NCBI GenBank assembly: GCA_910588535.1 | Contig: CAJUOO010000036.1 | Location: 1-31,163 of the forward strand | Length of the DNA: 31,163 nucleotides | Source: an uncultured Lachnospiraceae bacterium | GTDB taxonomy: Bacteria > Bacillota > Clostridia > Lachnospirales > Lachnospiraceae | Direction of reading: 5' to 3' | In this document: piece by piece, positions 7,750 to 14,730 of the stretch | Position numbering within the stretch: position 1 is the stretch's first letter | How the letters are laid out: each line of letters begins with the position of its first letter | Position numbers and translations under genes: made by a program | Notes under the pieces: generated by a model | Seen by the model: the letters and a program-made list of their open reading frames with translations, nothing else | Database searches by the model: none | Told to the model about the DNA's origin: nothing

Positions 7750-7971
7750 TTATTCCACCTCAATCATCTCTGCATCTGCCTTGCGCAAAGACAGCTCATA
7801 CCCTCTTACTGTCACCTCGATCGGATCACCAAATGGCGCAACCTTCCTCACAAAAACTGTAACACCCTTTGTAATTCCCATATCCATAATACGTCTCTTC
7901 ACCGGTCCATCTCCCGACAGTCTCTTCACTGTCACTGTCTGCCCGCAAGCAACCTCTCTAAGTGTCTGCAT
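7750..7971 (-). CDS. feoA: FeoA-domain protein (second copy)
   Basis: A small SH3-like FeoA protein of 73 aa. The pattern TVKRLSGDGPVKRRIMDMGI followed by GDPIEVTVRGYELSLRKADA is typical of FeoA, which binds FeoB on the cytoplasmic side and modulates Fe(II) uptake. I start at ATG 7971 (MQTLREVACG), preceded by GGGAG. The open frame continues upstream to 8064 but would overlap the first feoA gene with non-conserved sequence. It lies 34 nt after the first feoA and 71 nt before feoB. Two separate FeoA proteins ahead of FeoB are common in Clostridia. Confidence 0.92.
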   Translation of the reverse strand: MQTLREVACGQTVTVKRLSGDGPVKRRIMDMGITKGVTVFVRKVAPFGDPIEVTVRGYELSLRKADAEMIEVE

Positions 7972-8005
7972 CCTTCTCTCCCTTCCGCCGTACAAGGCTA
8001 TCTCT

Positions 8006-8215
8006 CTACACCAAAATCTTGTTTGCCATCTCTCTCCCGATCGCCACTCTGGAATCCTTGACATTTACAATAAGATTTCCATCTATCTCCGACACAACTG
8101 TCACCATACCACCTGCCACAAACCCCAGCTTCTCCAAAAATCTCCTCGTCTCCTCTTTTCCACCGACCTTCCTAATAATATTCGGTTCTCCTTCCTTCAC
8201 CATAGATAACGGCAT
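8006..8215 (-). CDS. feoA: FeoA-domain protein (first copy)
   Basis: The first gene of the feo operon, 69 aa. The sequence RRFLEKLGFVAGGMVTVVSE and GNLIVNVKDSRVAIGREMAN fit the FeoA fold, including the end where DSRVAIGREMA is typical. The ATG at 8215 has GAGGT eight bases upstream. It differs considerably from the second FeoA, so this is not a recent duplication. It is transcribed from the promoter at 8276-8304, which is overlapped by a palindromic operator and lies back-to-back with the promoter of the DtxR-family regulator. Confidence 0.92.
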   Translation of the reverse strand: MPLSMVKEGEPNIIRKVGGKEETRRFLEKLGFVAGGMVTVVSEIDGNLIVNVKDSRVAIGREMANKILV

Positions 8216-8270
8216 ACACTCAACCTCTTTTCTATATTATTTTTCAGTACTCTCACTTCATACTTTCTAT

Positions 8271-8304
8271 AAGTTAGTATATGCTAACTTATATTAGTTG
8301 TCAA
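8271..8304 (-). promoter_or_regulatory. feoA promoter overlapped by a 20-bp palindromic operator
   Basis: On the minus strand TTGACA (8299-8304) is followed after 17 nt by TATACT (8276-8281), a near-consensus sigma-A promoter. The palindrome AAGTTAG-N6-CTAACTT (8271-8290, 7-bp perfect arms) covers the whole -10 and part of the spacer, a position where a bound repressor would block polymerase. A related site lies upstream of feoB at 7719-7734. The divergent DtxR-family gene is the obvious candidate repressor; this link is inference. Confidence 0.8.
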
Positions 8305-8341
8305 TGACTTTTTGAAAGAAAATACACTTTGCACAAAAAAT

Positions 8342-8370
8342 TTGAAAGTGTCAAAAGAATATGGTATACT
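8342..8370 (+). promoter_or_regulatory. Promoter of the DtxR-family regulator
   Basis: TTGAAA (8342-8347), 17-nt spacer, TATACT (8365-8370) with an extended -10 TG (8362-8363), 56 nt before the start codon. No copy of the GTTAG/CTAAC palindrome overlaps it; the nearest is about 50 bp upstream. Confidence 0.75.
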
Positions 8371-8426
8371 TCTTGTATCATATAATCAAAGCTCTGAAAA
8401 TGATAGATATGTGAGGTGAAATACGT

Positions 8427-8807
8427 ATGGCAGTGAATGAATCTGCGGAAAATTATCTGGAAACTATTTTAATATTAAGCAGAAAGCTTCCCGTCGTCCG
8501 CTCAATAGATATTGTCAATGAATTGGGATTTAAAAAGTCAAGCATCAGCATCGCGATGAAGCATCTTAGAGAGAAGAATCACATCACCGTCACAGAGGCA
8601 GGCTTTATCTACCTCACAGATTCAGGAAAGGAGATCGCTGAGATGATCTATGAAAGACATGAGCTTCTCTCCTCATGGCTGATTCATCTTGGTGTGCCGG
8701 ATTCTATCGCTGTGGAGGATGCTTGTAAGATAGAACATGTGATAAGCAAAGAAAGCTTCGAAGCATTAAAACATCATTTTAGAAAAGCAGACGCAGGACA
8801 AGCATAA
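8427..8807 (+). CDS. DtxR-family iron-dependent repressor (short form)
   Basis: A metal-dependent transcription repressor of 126 aa with the N-terminal winged helix (about 1-65) and the dimerisation/metal-binding helices, without the C-terminal SH3-like domain of full-length DtxR. By hand alignment to DtxR and MntR, His78 (ERHELL) and the DACKIEH segment with Cys100, Glu103 and His104 match the DtxR/IdeR metal ligands (Cys102, Glu105, His106). MntR has Glu at the Cys position. The position of DtxR Met10 / MntR Asp8 is Asn9 here. This favours iron over manganese and fits the divergent feo operon. The start at 8427 has GAGGTG eight bases upstream. The 3' end overlaps the convergent DUF1624 gene by 29 bp. 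Confidence 0.88.
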   Translation: MAVNESAENYLETILILSRKLPVVRSIDIVNELGFKKSSISIAMKHLREKNHITVTEAGFIYLTDSGKEIAEMIYERHELLSSWLIHLGVPDSIAVEDACKIEHVISKESFEALKHHFRKADAGQA

Positions 8808-9534
8808 TCGCAGGCTGGTGTAACAGATAGATCCAGATAGAATGTCTGCCAAGCCACTCTATGGGATAAAAACTGCCTTTCAAAAGCATCGAAAGGCAGT
8901 TTTGTTTTTTTATCACCCCATGCAAAAAGTATCCCGCCATAAATAGAAAAAACCACGGTATTAATGAAAAATAATCGGTTGAAAAAAACTCCGGGTATGG
9001 AAACCCAAGGTATGTGGTAAAAAGATCCCGGTACAATGCCTCTGGCATCTCAAAGGTGCGTAAAGCCTCAAAGCCTCCATAGCCCATATTGATATTTCGA
9101 AAGGATAAAAAGAAAAGCATGCTTACAATCAGTCCTGTCAACTCCATAGAAAAACCAGAAGTTTGGCGGGCAGAAAGCATTTGAAAAAGAGAATCGAGCG
9201 GAATCAGGAGCAGCATACAAGATCCAAGAAGCGTGAGCACGCCAAATACCACCCGCTCCTCAGGAACAAAAATATTCGTCACAGCCATGACAAGAAGCCC
9301 GGAAAAAAACACAAATAAGCCACGCCTAAGCTTTCTTCGCCCAAGCGGAAAGCAAAAGCCGGACAACAAAATAAATGTCCAGCAAATGCTCTGCTGCCAG
9401 ATATAGCCTGCGGTCGTCCTGTACCATTCCACAGGAAAATCAAATATGTACACCAAATCCCACATCATATGGTACAGAATCATGCTAATTATGGTAAATC
9501 CTCTTATCTCATCCAAACGTCTATATCTTTTCAT
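8779..9534 (-). CDS. DUF1624 / HGSNAT-like membrane protein
   Basis: A polytopic membrane protein of 251 aa with about seven hydrophobic segments. The N-terminus RRLDEIRGFTIISMILYHMMWDL matches in pattern the DUF1624 group, which is related to heparan-alpha-glucosaminide N-acetyltransferase and other membrane acyltransferases, with conserved Arg-Gly in helix 1 and His in LYHMMWD. The C-terminal part has the typical IEWLGRHSIWIYLLHQP motif. It probably acetylates a lipid or glycan, but no substrate can be given. No good Shine-Dalgarno precedes the ATG, and a 9-bp inverted repeat lies just upstream, so translation may be weak or regulated. It is the last gene of the minus-strand run from lnt. 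Confidence 0.85.
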   Translation of the reverse strand: MKRYRRLDEIRGFTIISMILYHMMWDLVYIFDFPVEWYRTTAGYIWQQSICWTFILLSGFCFPLGRRKLRRGLFVFFSGLLVMAVTNIFVPEERVVFGVLTLLGSCMLLLIPLDSLFQMLSARQTSGFSMELTGLIVSMLFFLSFRNINMGYGGFEALRTFEMPEALYRDLFTTYLGFPYPEFFSTDYFSLIPWFFLFMAGYFLHGVIKKQNCLSMLLKGSFYPIEWLGRHSIWIYLLHQPAIMLVLRLLF

Positions 9535-9554
9535 CTTTGTTATATACCCGCCCC

Positions 9555-9583
9555 AGAGCGTGTTAAAAACTCATACACGCTCT
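9555..9583 (-). promoter_or_regulatory. Inverted repeat between chemoreceptor and DUF1624 genes
   Basis: AGAGCGTGT and ACACGCTCT, perfect 9-bp arms with an 11-nt loop, in the 75-nt gap after the chemoreceptor stop. No U-tract follows on the minus strand, so it is either a weak terminator or a stem that shields the DUF1624 start region 20 nt downstream. Confidence 0.5.
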
Positions 9584-9609
9584 AGCATTGCTCACACATC
9601 TTTTGAAAC

Positions 9610-10908
9610 CTAATTGATTCTTCTATTGAATTTTCCTACCAATCCATCCAGAGAGATCGCCTCAGCAGAGAGCCGCTCGCTAAATTCCAAAAGCTGCTCG
9701 GAGGAACTTGAATTGGCCTGCACGACAACATTGATCTCGTCCATACTTGTCTCAATCTCCCTGACGGCTGCTGCCTGCTTATCTGAAGCCACACTGATAC
9801 CTGCAACCTCATAGATAATGGCATCCAGATCGGCGATCACTGTCTTAAGTGCCTGAGAGGTCTCCTCGACCTTCTGGTTTCCATCTTCCACCTCATATTG
9901 ATTCTGATCCAAAAGGTGTCTTGTCGTCTCCGCAGATTTTGCACTGTTCTCCGCCAGTTTCTGAATCTCCTCTGCCACCACGGCAAAGCCTTTGCCTGCC
10001 TCTCCTGCCCTCGCCGCCTCAATGGACGCATTTAATGATAGAAGGTTTGTTCTGGAAGCAATATTTTCAATTTCTGCAATAACGGTCTTAATCTCAACAG
10101 AAGTCTGAGAGATGCGCCCCATCGCCTCCACCAGCGCCTGCATCTTTTCCTTGCTAAGATCTGCTTCCTTCCCCACTTCCTTGGCCTTATCATGAACTCT
10201 TTCTGTGGCTGCACTGTTCGCCGTCACCTGCTGCGCCACCTCAGCCACATGCTTAGTCAGCTTATTGATTGCCACTGTCTGGCTCTGTGCTCCCTCTGAC
10301 AGATGATGTGCATTTTCTGCCAGATTATGGGACCCTGCGGAAACCTGATTGGATGACTCCTGCATCTCCCCAGCGATATCACTGATACTATATACCGTAT
10401 TGACAAGCTGGTCCATAATCTGATGAAAGCTTCCCACATATGCCTCCTTACACTCAGAACGCACATTAAAATTCCCCTTGGCAAACTCACTTAACACCTG
10501 AATCAAATCATTGATAATCAGATTCATCTGCTTTCCAGTCCTGCGGAAGCACTCCGCCAAAGCTCCTATCTCATCCTCGGACTCATAGCTGATATAAGTA
10601 CTCATATCACCCTCTGCCATCTTAATAGACACATTCTCCAATTCCTTGATCGGATTAATAATATAATACAAGAGCCACTTCATCCTTCGAAGACCCACTG
10701 CAATGCTGATCGCTGAGATAATTACTAACAGCCCTATGCTAAATCCCTTAAGAGCACTCTCCATATGATCCGGAGCCGCCTCAATACAAGAAATAGACAA
10801 AATCGCAATTAGGATACTCATTATGTAAAAGGTAATAATCATATAAAAAGAAAGCTCAATTTTTCGTTTAATACTCTGCTGCTTAAATCTTTCTTCTGCC
10901 TGTGTCAT
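9610..10908 (-). CDS. Methyl-accepting chemotaxis protein without a periplasmic sensor domain
   Basis: A chemoreceptor of 432 aa that would signal to CheA/CheW. TM1 (about 20-41) and TM2 (about 55-72) are separated by only about a dozen residues, so there is no external ligand-binding domain. A HAMP region (74-127) and a second HAMP-like stretch (about 128-185) precede the signalling domain. The highly conserved hairpin tip region is SRTNLLSLNASIEAARAGE followed by GFAVVAEEIQKLAENS. No C-terminal CheR pentapeptide is seen (ends GKFNRRIN). The ATG at 10908 has GGAGGAAGGG directly upstream; an ATG 13 codons earlier overlaps the preceding gene and has no RBS. The gene follows the methyltransferase by 22 nt. 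The signal may be membrane state or an intracellular cue (inference). Confidence 0.93.
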   Translation of the reverse strand: MTQAEERFKQQSIKRKIELSFYMIITFYIMSILIAILSISCIEAAPDHMESALKGFSIGLLVIISAISIAVGLRRMKWLLYYIINPIKELENVSIKMAEGDMSTYISYESEDEIGALAECFRRTGKQMNLIINDLIQVLSEFAKGNFNVRSECKEAYVGSFHQIMDQLVNTVYSISDIAGEMQESSNQVSAGSHNLAENAHHLSEGAQSQTVAINKLTKHVAEVAQQVTANSAATERVHDKAKEVGKEADLSKEKMQALVEAMGRISQTSVEIKTVIAEIENIASRTNLLSLNASIEAARAGEAGKGFAVVAEEIQKLAENSAKSAETTRHLLDQNQYEVEDGNQKVEETSQALKTVIADLDAIIYEVAGISVASDKQAAAVREIETSMDEINVVVQANSSSSEQLLEFSERLSAEAISLDGLVGKFNRRIN

Positions 10909-10930
10909 ATTCCCTTCCTCCAATCCTTTT

Positions 10931-12133
10931 TTATACAATCGATTCATTCATAGATTTCTTACTTTCTCCACTGAGAGCTACATGTCCCCTATCAAGAGCC
11001 ACCACTACCTCCACCGCGTCCGTCCAAGGAAACATATCCACCGGCCACGCATCCTTAGCCTGATATCCCACTTTTTCAAATGTACGCAAATCTCTGGCAA
11101 GTGTCTGCGGATTGCATGAGATATAGACCACACGCTTCACCATAGAATCCGCCACTGCGGTGATAAAGTCCTCCGTGCTGCCGCTTCTTGGCGGGTCCAT
11201 AAACACCACGTCAAACCTGTGGCCATCTGCTGCCAGATCAAGCATCACCTTGCTGGCATCTCCCTGAAAGATACGCACATTCTCTGCCTGATTCCTGCTT
11301 CGGTTATACAAAGCATCCTTCACTGCTTCTGGATTCTGCTCCACACCTACCACCTGTCTACAATATCCCGATGCAACCAAGCCGATCGTACCGACACCAC
11401 AATAGGCATCCAACACCATCTCTTTGCCCTTAAACTCTGCCAGCTCCATCGCTTTTTTATACAGCTTCTCCGTCTGAACAGGATTCACCTGATAAAATGC
11501 TTTTGAAGAAATGCGAAATGTACAACCACACAAGCTATCTTCTATGTAACCCTTCCCATATAAAATATTTTCCTTCTGTCCAAGAACTGCACTTGTCTGC
11601 CGCCCGTTCACATTCTGCACTACCGTGGTAATATCCGGGTGCTCCTTTAACAGTGCCTTGACAAAGTTATTCTTGGAGGGAAATACAGGAGAGGCTGTCA
11701 CCAGCACCACCATAAGCTGATTGTTTGCAAAGCTTCTGCGCACCAGAATATGACGCAAAAGCCCATACCCAGTATCCTCATCATAAACCTTAATCTTAAA
11801 GGAGGGCAACAATCTCTTGATCGTGGCGATCACAGCACTGCTTCTCTCATCCTCAATCATACACCCCTCAACAGGAATCACCTTGTGAGTGCCCTCCTGA
11901 TAGATCCCTGCGATGATATTCCCCTTTCTATCTCTGTCAAACACAGCGTGAACCTTATTTCGATAATAATAAGGCTCCTCCATAGCTAGTATCGGTTTAA
12001 CCTTACAGATTCCCCTTAAAAGCTCCTCCACCGCTCGCTGTTTGATTCGGCACTGTTTTTCATAAGGCATACCCTGATAAGAACATCCGCCACATTTTTT
12101 GGACCACTGGCAGCCCTTTTCTCTCTGCTCCAT
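10931..12133 (-). CDS. 23S rRNA (uracil-5-)-methyltransferase, RlmD/RlmCD type, lacking a TRAM domain
   Basis: A SAM-dependent m5U methyltransferase of the TrmA/RlmD family, 400 aa from the ATG at 12133. The four Fe-S cysteines are present: Cys8, Cys14, Cys17 (C-x5-CGGC) and Cys91 in PVEGC. The SAM site is LDAYCGVGTIGL, the DPPR motif is MDPPRSGS, and the catalytic Cys is in YISCNPQTLARD. The protein starts almost at the Fe-S motif, so the N-terminal TRAM RNA-binding domain is absent. The start at 12133 has GAGGTG upstream; a GTG at 12172 would add 13 residues but no TRAM. In Firmicutes such enzymes methylate U747 and/or U1939; which one cannot be read here. Confidence 0.92.
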   Translation of the reverse strand: MEQREKGCQWSKKCGGCSYQGMPYEKQCRIKQRAVEELLRGICKVKPILAMEEPYYYRNKVHAVFDRDRKGNIIAGIYQEGTHKVIPVEGCMIEDERSSAVIATIKRLLPSFKIKVYDEDTGYGLLRHILVRRSFANNQLMVVLVTASPVFPSKNNFVKALLKEHPDITTVVQNVNGRQTSAVLGQKENILYGKGYIEDSLCGCTFRISSKAFYQVNPVQTEKLYKKAMELAEFKGKEMVLDAYCGVGTIGLVASGYCRQVVGVEQNPEAVKDALYNRSRNQAENVRIFQGDASKVMLDLAADGHRFDVVFMDPPRSGSTEDFITAVADSMVKRVVYISCNPQTLARDLRTFEKVGYQAKDAWPVDMFPWTDAVEVVVALDRGHVALSGESKKSMNESIV

Positions 12134-12189
12134 CTTCACCTCAGCTTTCCCCTTCCATCCCTGTGTTCGCACTTATAAAACCCTACATT

Positions 12190-13734
12190 CTATAGATTCT
12201 TGTATTGTCTATTTATTATATCTGAGAAAGCCGAAAAAATCAATACACAGACATGTCCAAGAAGCAAAAGAATATAAATTCCACAAAGTACCACTGGAAA
12301 AATATCTCCTGTCCCCGCATACACACTAAGCTCTGAAACAGGTGCCGCCAACGCACAGAAGCCTCCACTCTCCTTCTCCTTCATTCCAGCAACCACACGC
12401 CCTCTATTATCGATAATTGAGCTAATACCTGTATTTCCCGCACGTATCACATAACGATCCTCCTCCACCGCTCGCAGGATGGCGTGTGCGTGATGCTCCC
12501 TCATCGCCGGCGTATCCTGAAACCATGAATCATTGCTGACTATCACCAGAAATTGTGCCCCTTCCCTGACAGACTCCATGGCAAGCTTTGAAAATACCGA
12601 CTCATAACATATCAATGTTCCAGCCCTGCCAAGCCCTGTCTCAAAGATTACCGGAGAAGCTCCAGCCTCAAAGTAATTCCCCGCCATAAAATCAAGAAGC
12701 CAAGGAACATACTTCCCCAGTATATTCTCAAATGGCAGATACTCTCCAAATGGAACAAGAACCTGCTTGCGGTACACTGTCCTGTCAATTCCCTGCTCTG
12801 TCACATGGTACACCACATTATAAAACATCTCTTCCCCTGCCTCTGTCTCCTCCCTCTCTATCGCACCGAGAAGAATCTCTGCCGGTAGCCGCCTGCTCCA
12901 CAAAGAAAGAGTCCGCGTTGTCTCCTTATTCTCTGCCACGGTATAAGGGAGCGCTGTCTCCGGCAAAACCACAAGTGCCACCGGAGAATCTGCATATTCA
13001 TAAATCAACCTTTCATAATCCTTCAGAATATCTCCTGACCTCATCGCCCACTTCTCACTTCCTTCGTGATTTCCCTGAACGACAAGCACCTGATGTCCCT
13101 CCTGCGGTGTACTCTGATAAAGCCTGACCTCCCCATACAAAAGTACTGCGCCAAGCAAGATTCCTGCTAACCCAGAAGAAAACTCCAGCCTTCTCCTTAT
13201 CAAAAGTCTTGCAATCATTCCATTCAATAGCACAATAAGAAAGCTTACAAACAAGCTGCCAAGCAATGATGCACCCTGAATAAATAAAGGTGCAGAAGTT
13301 GCCACCACAGCCAGCCGAAACCATGGAAAAGAGAGCACCGGCACAATCTCCGGCAGCCATTCCCCCAATGTATAAAGCGCAGCGAGCAAAAAAATATCAC
13401 TTCCGCTGCCTCTTTTTAAAAACCCAAAAGGTGCCATCGCAAGCCACATCAAAAATGTAAGACATGCACTTAACGCTAACACGGCAAGCGCAAGCACAAC
13501 ATTTGCCGTATAAGCCGGAAGCGGAAGCACGCCAGTCAGCTTAAATAAAAAAGACAGACCTATTATATAATACCCCAATCCATACCCTATTAAAAACAAT
13601 GATGTCTTCTTCTTTGACATCATAATTCCCGCAAATGGAACAAGCACAAAGAACACGCCAAACCAAAGCTCTTTTACAGAGTAGACAAGCCCCATTATTA
13701 TACCATTCAATAATCCAAGCATTGCAAGCCACAT
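12190..13734 (-). CDS. lnt: Apolipoprotein N-acyltransferase (Lnt) homologue
   Basis: An integral membrane protein of 514 aa with about seven N-terminal membrane segments, a nitrilase-like external domain (about 215-475) and a final membrane helix (about 482-505), the full architecture of Lnt. The catalytic triad is complete: Glu259 (LPETALPY), Lys323 (YRKQVLVPFGEYLP) and Cys376 (TLICYESVF). The secondary Glu331 is present, and SNDSWF and RAVEEDRYVIRAGNTG match the family. Lnt adds the third acyl chain to the N-terminal Cys of lipoproteins. Homologues are typical of diderms and actinobacteria and much rarer in monoderm Firmicutes. ATG has GAGGT 6-7 nt upstream. It heads the minus-strand run and is divergent from yebC. 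Confidence 0.92.
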   Translation of the reverse strand: MWLAMLGLLNGIIMGLVYSVKELWFGVFFVLVPFAGIMMSKKKTSLFLIGYGLGYYIIGLSFLFKLTGVLPLPAYTANVVLALAVLALSACLTFLMWLAMAPFGFLKRGSGSDIFLLAALYTLGEWLPEIVPVLSFPWFRLAVVATSAPLFIQGASLLGSLFVSFLIVLLNGMIARLLIRRRLEFSSGLAGILLGAVLLYGEVRLYQSTPQEGHQVLVVQGNHEGSEKWAMRSGDILKDYERLIYEYADSPVALVVLPETALPYTVAENKETTRTLSLWSRRLPAEILLGAIEREETEAGEEMFYNVVYHVTEQGIDRTVYRKQVLVPFGEYLPFENILGKYVPWLLDFMAGNYFEAGASPVIFETGLGRAGTLICYESVFSKLAMESVREGAQFLVIVSNDSWFQDTPAMREHHAHAILRAVEEDRYVIRAGNTGISSIIDNRGRVVAGMKEKESGGFCALAAPVSELSVYAGTGDIFPVVLCGIYILLLLGHVCVLIFSAFSDIINRQYKNL

Positions 13735-13851
13735 AATTCTACCTCATTTCACATATCTTTAGTATCTCTAGAATTTTTTATTTTTATTCGAAATCAATCC
13801 TATATCCATATGCAAAAGAGTGGTTTCTATATGGCAAATATATTTTTTCTA

Positions 13852-13880
13852 TTGCATGTCCTTTCATTTAGTGATAGAAT
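13852..13880 (+). promoter_or_regulatory. yebC promoter
   Basis: TTGCAT (13852-13857), 17-nt spacer, TAGAAT (13875-13880), about 45 nt upstream of the yebC start in the 190-nt divergent gap with lnt. I see no equally good promoter for lnt in the same gap. Confidence 0.65.
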
Positions 13881-13924
13881 AAATCAGATATTGTGATGAA
13901 ATCAGAAGAAAAAGGAGTGCTATT

Positions 13925-14653
13925 ATGTCAGGACATTCGAAATTCGCCAATATTAAACATAAGAAAGAAAAAAATGACGCTGCAAAGGGCAAGATCTTCA
14001 CAGTGATCGGAAGAGAGATCGCGGTTGCCGTGAAAGAGGGAGGTGCTGACCCGGCCAATAATTCCAAGCTGCGTGATGTGATCGCCAAGGCAAAGGCGAA
14101 CAATATGCCAAATGATACCATCGATCGCGGCATTAAGAAGGCAGCGGGAGATGCGGCTTCTGTCAACTATGTCGCCAACACCTACGAGGGATATGGTCCA
14201 AACGGCACTGCAATTATCGTTGACACTTTGACCGACAACAAAAACCGCACCGCCTCCAATGTGAGAAATGCCTTTACAAAGGGCGGCGGAAATGTCGGAA
14301 CAACAGGCTGCGTATCCTTTATGTTTGACAAAAAAGGGCAGATTATCGTTGACAAAGAAGAATGTGATATGGACGCTGATGAGCTGATGATGATCGCCTT
14401 AGACTCAGGCGCGGAGGATTTCTCTGAGGAAGAAGACAGCTTCGAGATCATCACTGCACCAGAAGAATTTAGTGCTGTGCGCGAGGCGCTTGAGGCAGCT
14501 AAGGTCCCTATGCTGGAAGCAGAGGTAACTATGATTCCGCAGACATGGGTGGAGCTTACCAGCGAGGATGATAAGAAAAAGATGAACCGTATCCTCGATC
14601 TTCTGGATGAAGATGATGATGTTCAGGCGGTTTATCATAATTGGGATGAATAA
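13925..14653 (+). CDS. yebC: YebC/TACO1-family regulator
   Basis: A cytoplasmic protein of 242 aa, full length. The N-terminus MSGHSKFANIKHKKEKNDAA is nearly the family signature (MSGHSKWANIKHRK), with Phe replacing the usual Trp at position 7. The central ANTYEGYGPNGTAIIV and the NVRNAFTKGGGNVGTTGCVS segment are typical. Members have been described as transcription regulators and, more recently, as ribosome-associated factors helping translation of difficult motifs such as polyproline; which applies here is unknown. ATG has AAGGAG eight to nine bases upstream. It is the only plus-strand gene between 8.8 kb and the window end, has its own promoter, and ends just before a strong hairpin. It is not next to ruvC as in proteobacteria. 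Confidence 0.96.
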   Translation: MSGHSKFANIKHKKEKNDAAKGKIFTVIGREIAVAVKEGGADPANNSKLRDVIAKAKANNMPNDTIDRGIKKAAGDAASVNYVANTYEGYGPNGTAIIVDTLTDNKNRTASNVRNAFTKGGGNVGTTGCVSFMFDKKGQIIVDKEECDMDADELMMIALDSGAEDFSEEEDSFEIITAPEEFSAVREALEAAKVPMLEAEVTMIPQTWVELTSEDDKKKMNRILDLLDEDDDVQAVYHNWDE

Positions 14654-14678
14654 TAAGAAATATGTGGATTCTACTTGT

Positions 14679-14716
14679 ACAGGGGAGTATATCGCAATCG
14701 CGATATACTCCCCTGT
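14679..14716. terminator. Perfect 17-bp-arm hairpin between convergent yebC and kinase genes
   Basis: Arms 14679-14695 and 14700-14716 are perfectly complementary around an AATC loop, 26 nt after the yebC stop and 15 nt from the stop of the convergent kinase gene. The position fits a bidirectional terminator, but neither side has the usual run of Ts, so intrinsic termination is inferred from position and stem strength only. Confidence 0.6.
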
Positions 14717-14730
14717 CAGATATAACAGCC

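Noticed and set aside
7972..8064. Longer N-terminus for the second FeoA protein
   Set aside because: It would overlap the first feoA gene with sequence unlike FeoA; ATG 7971 has its own ribosome binding site.
8774..8956. Separate 60-codon minus-strand gene at the 3' overlap of the regulator and DUF1624 genes
   Set aside because: It is an out-of-phase frame within the DUF1624 gene, with no ribosome binding site.
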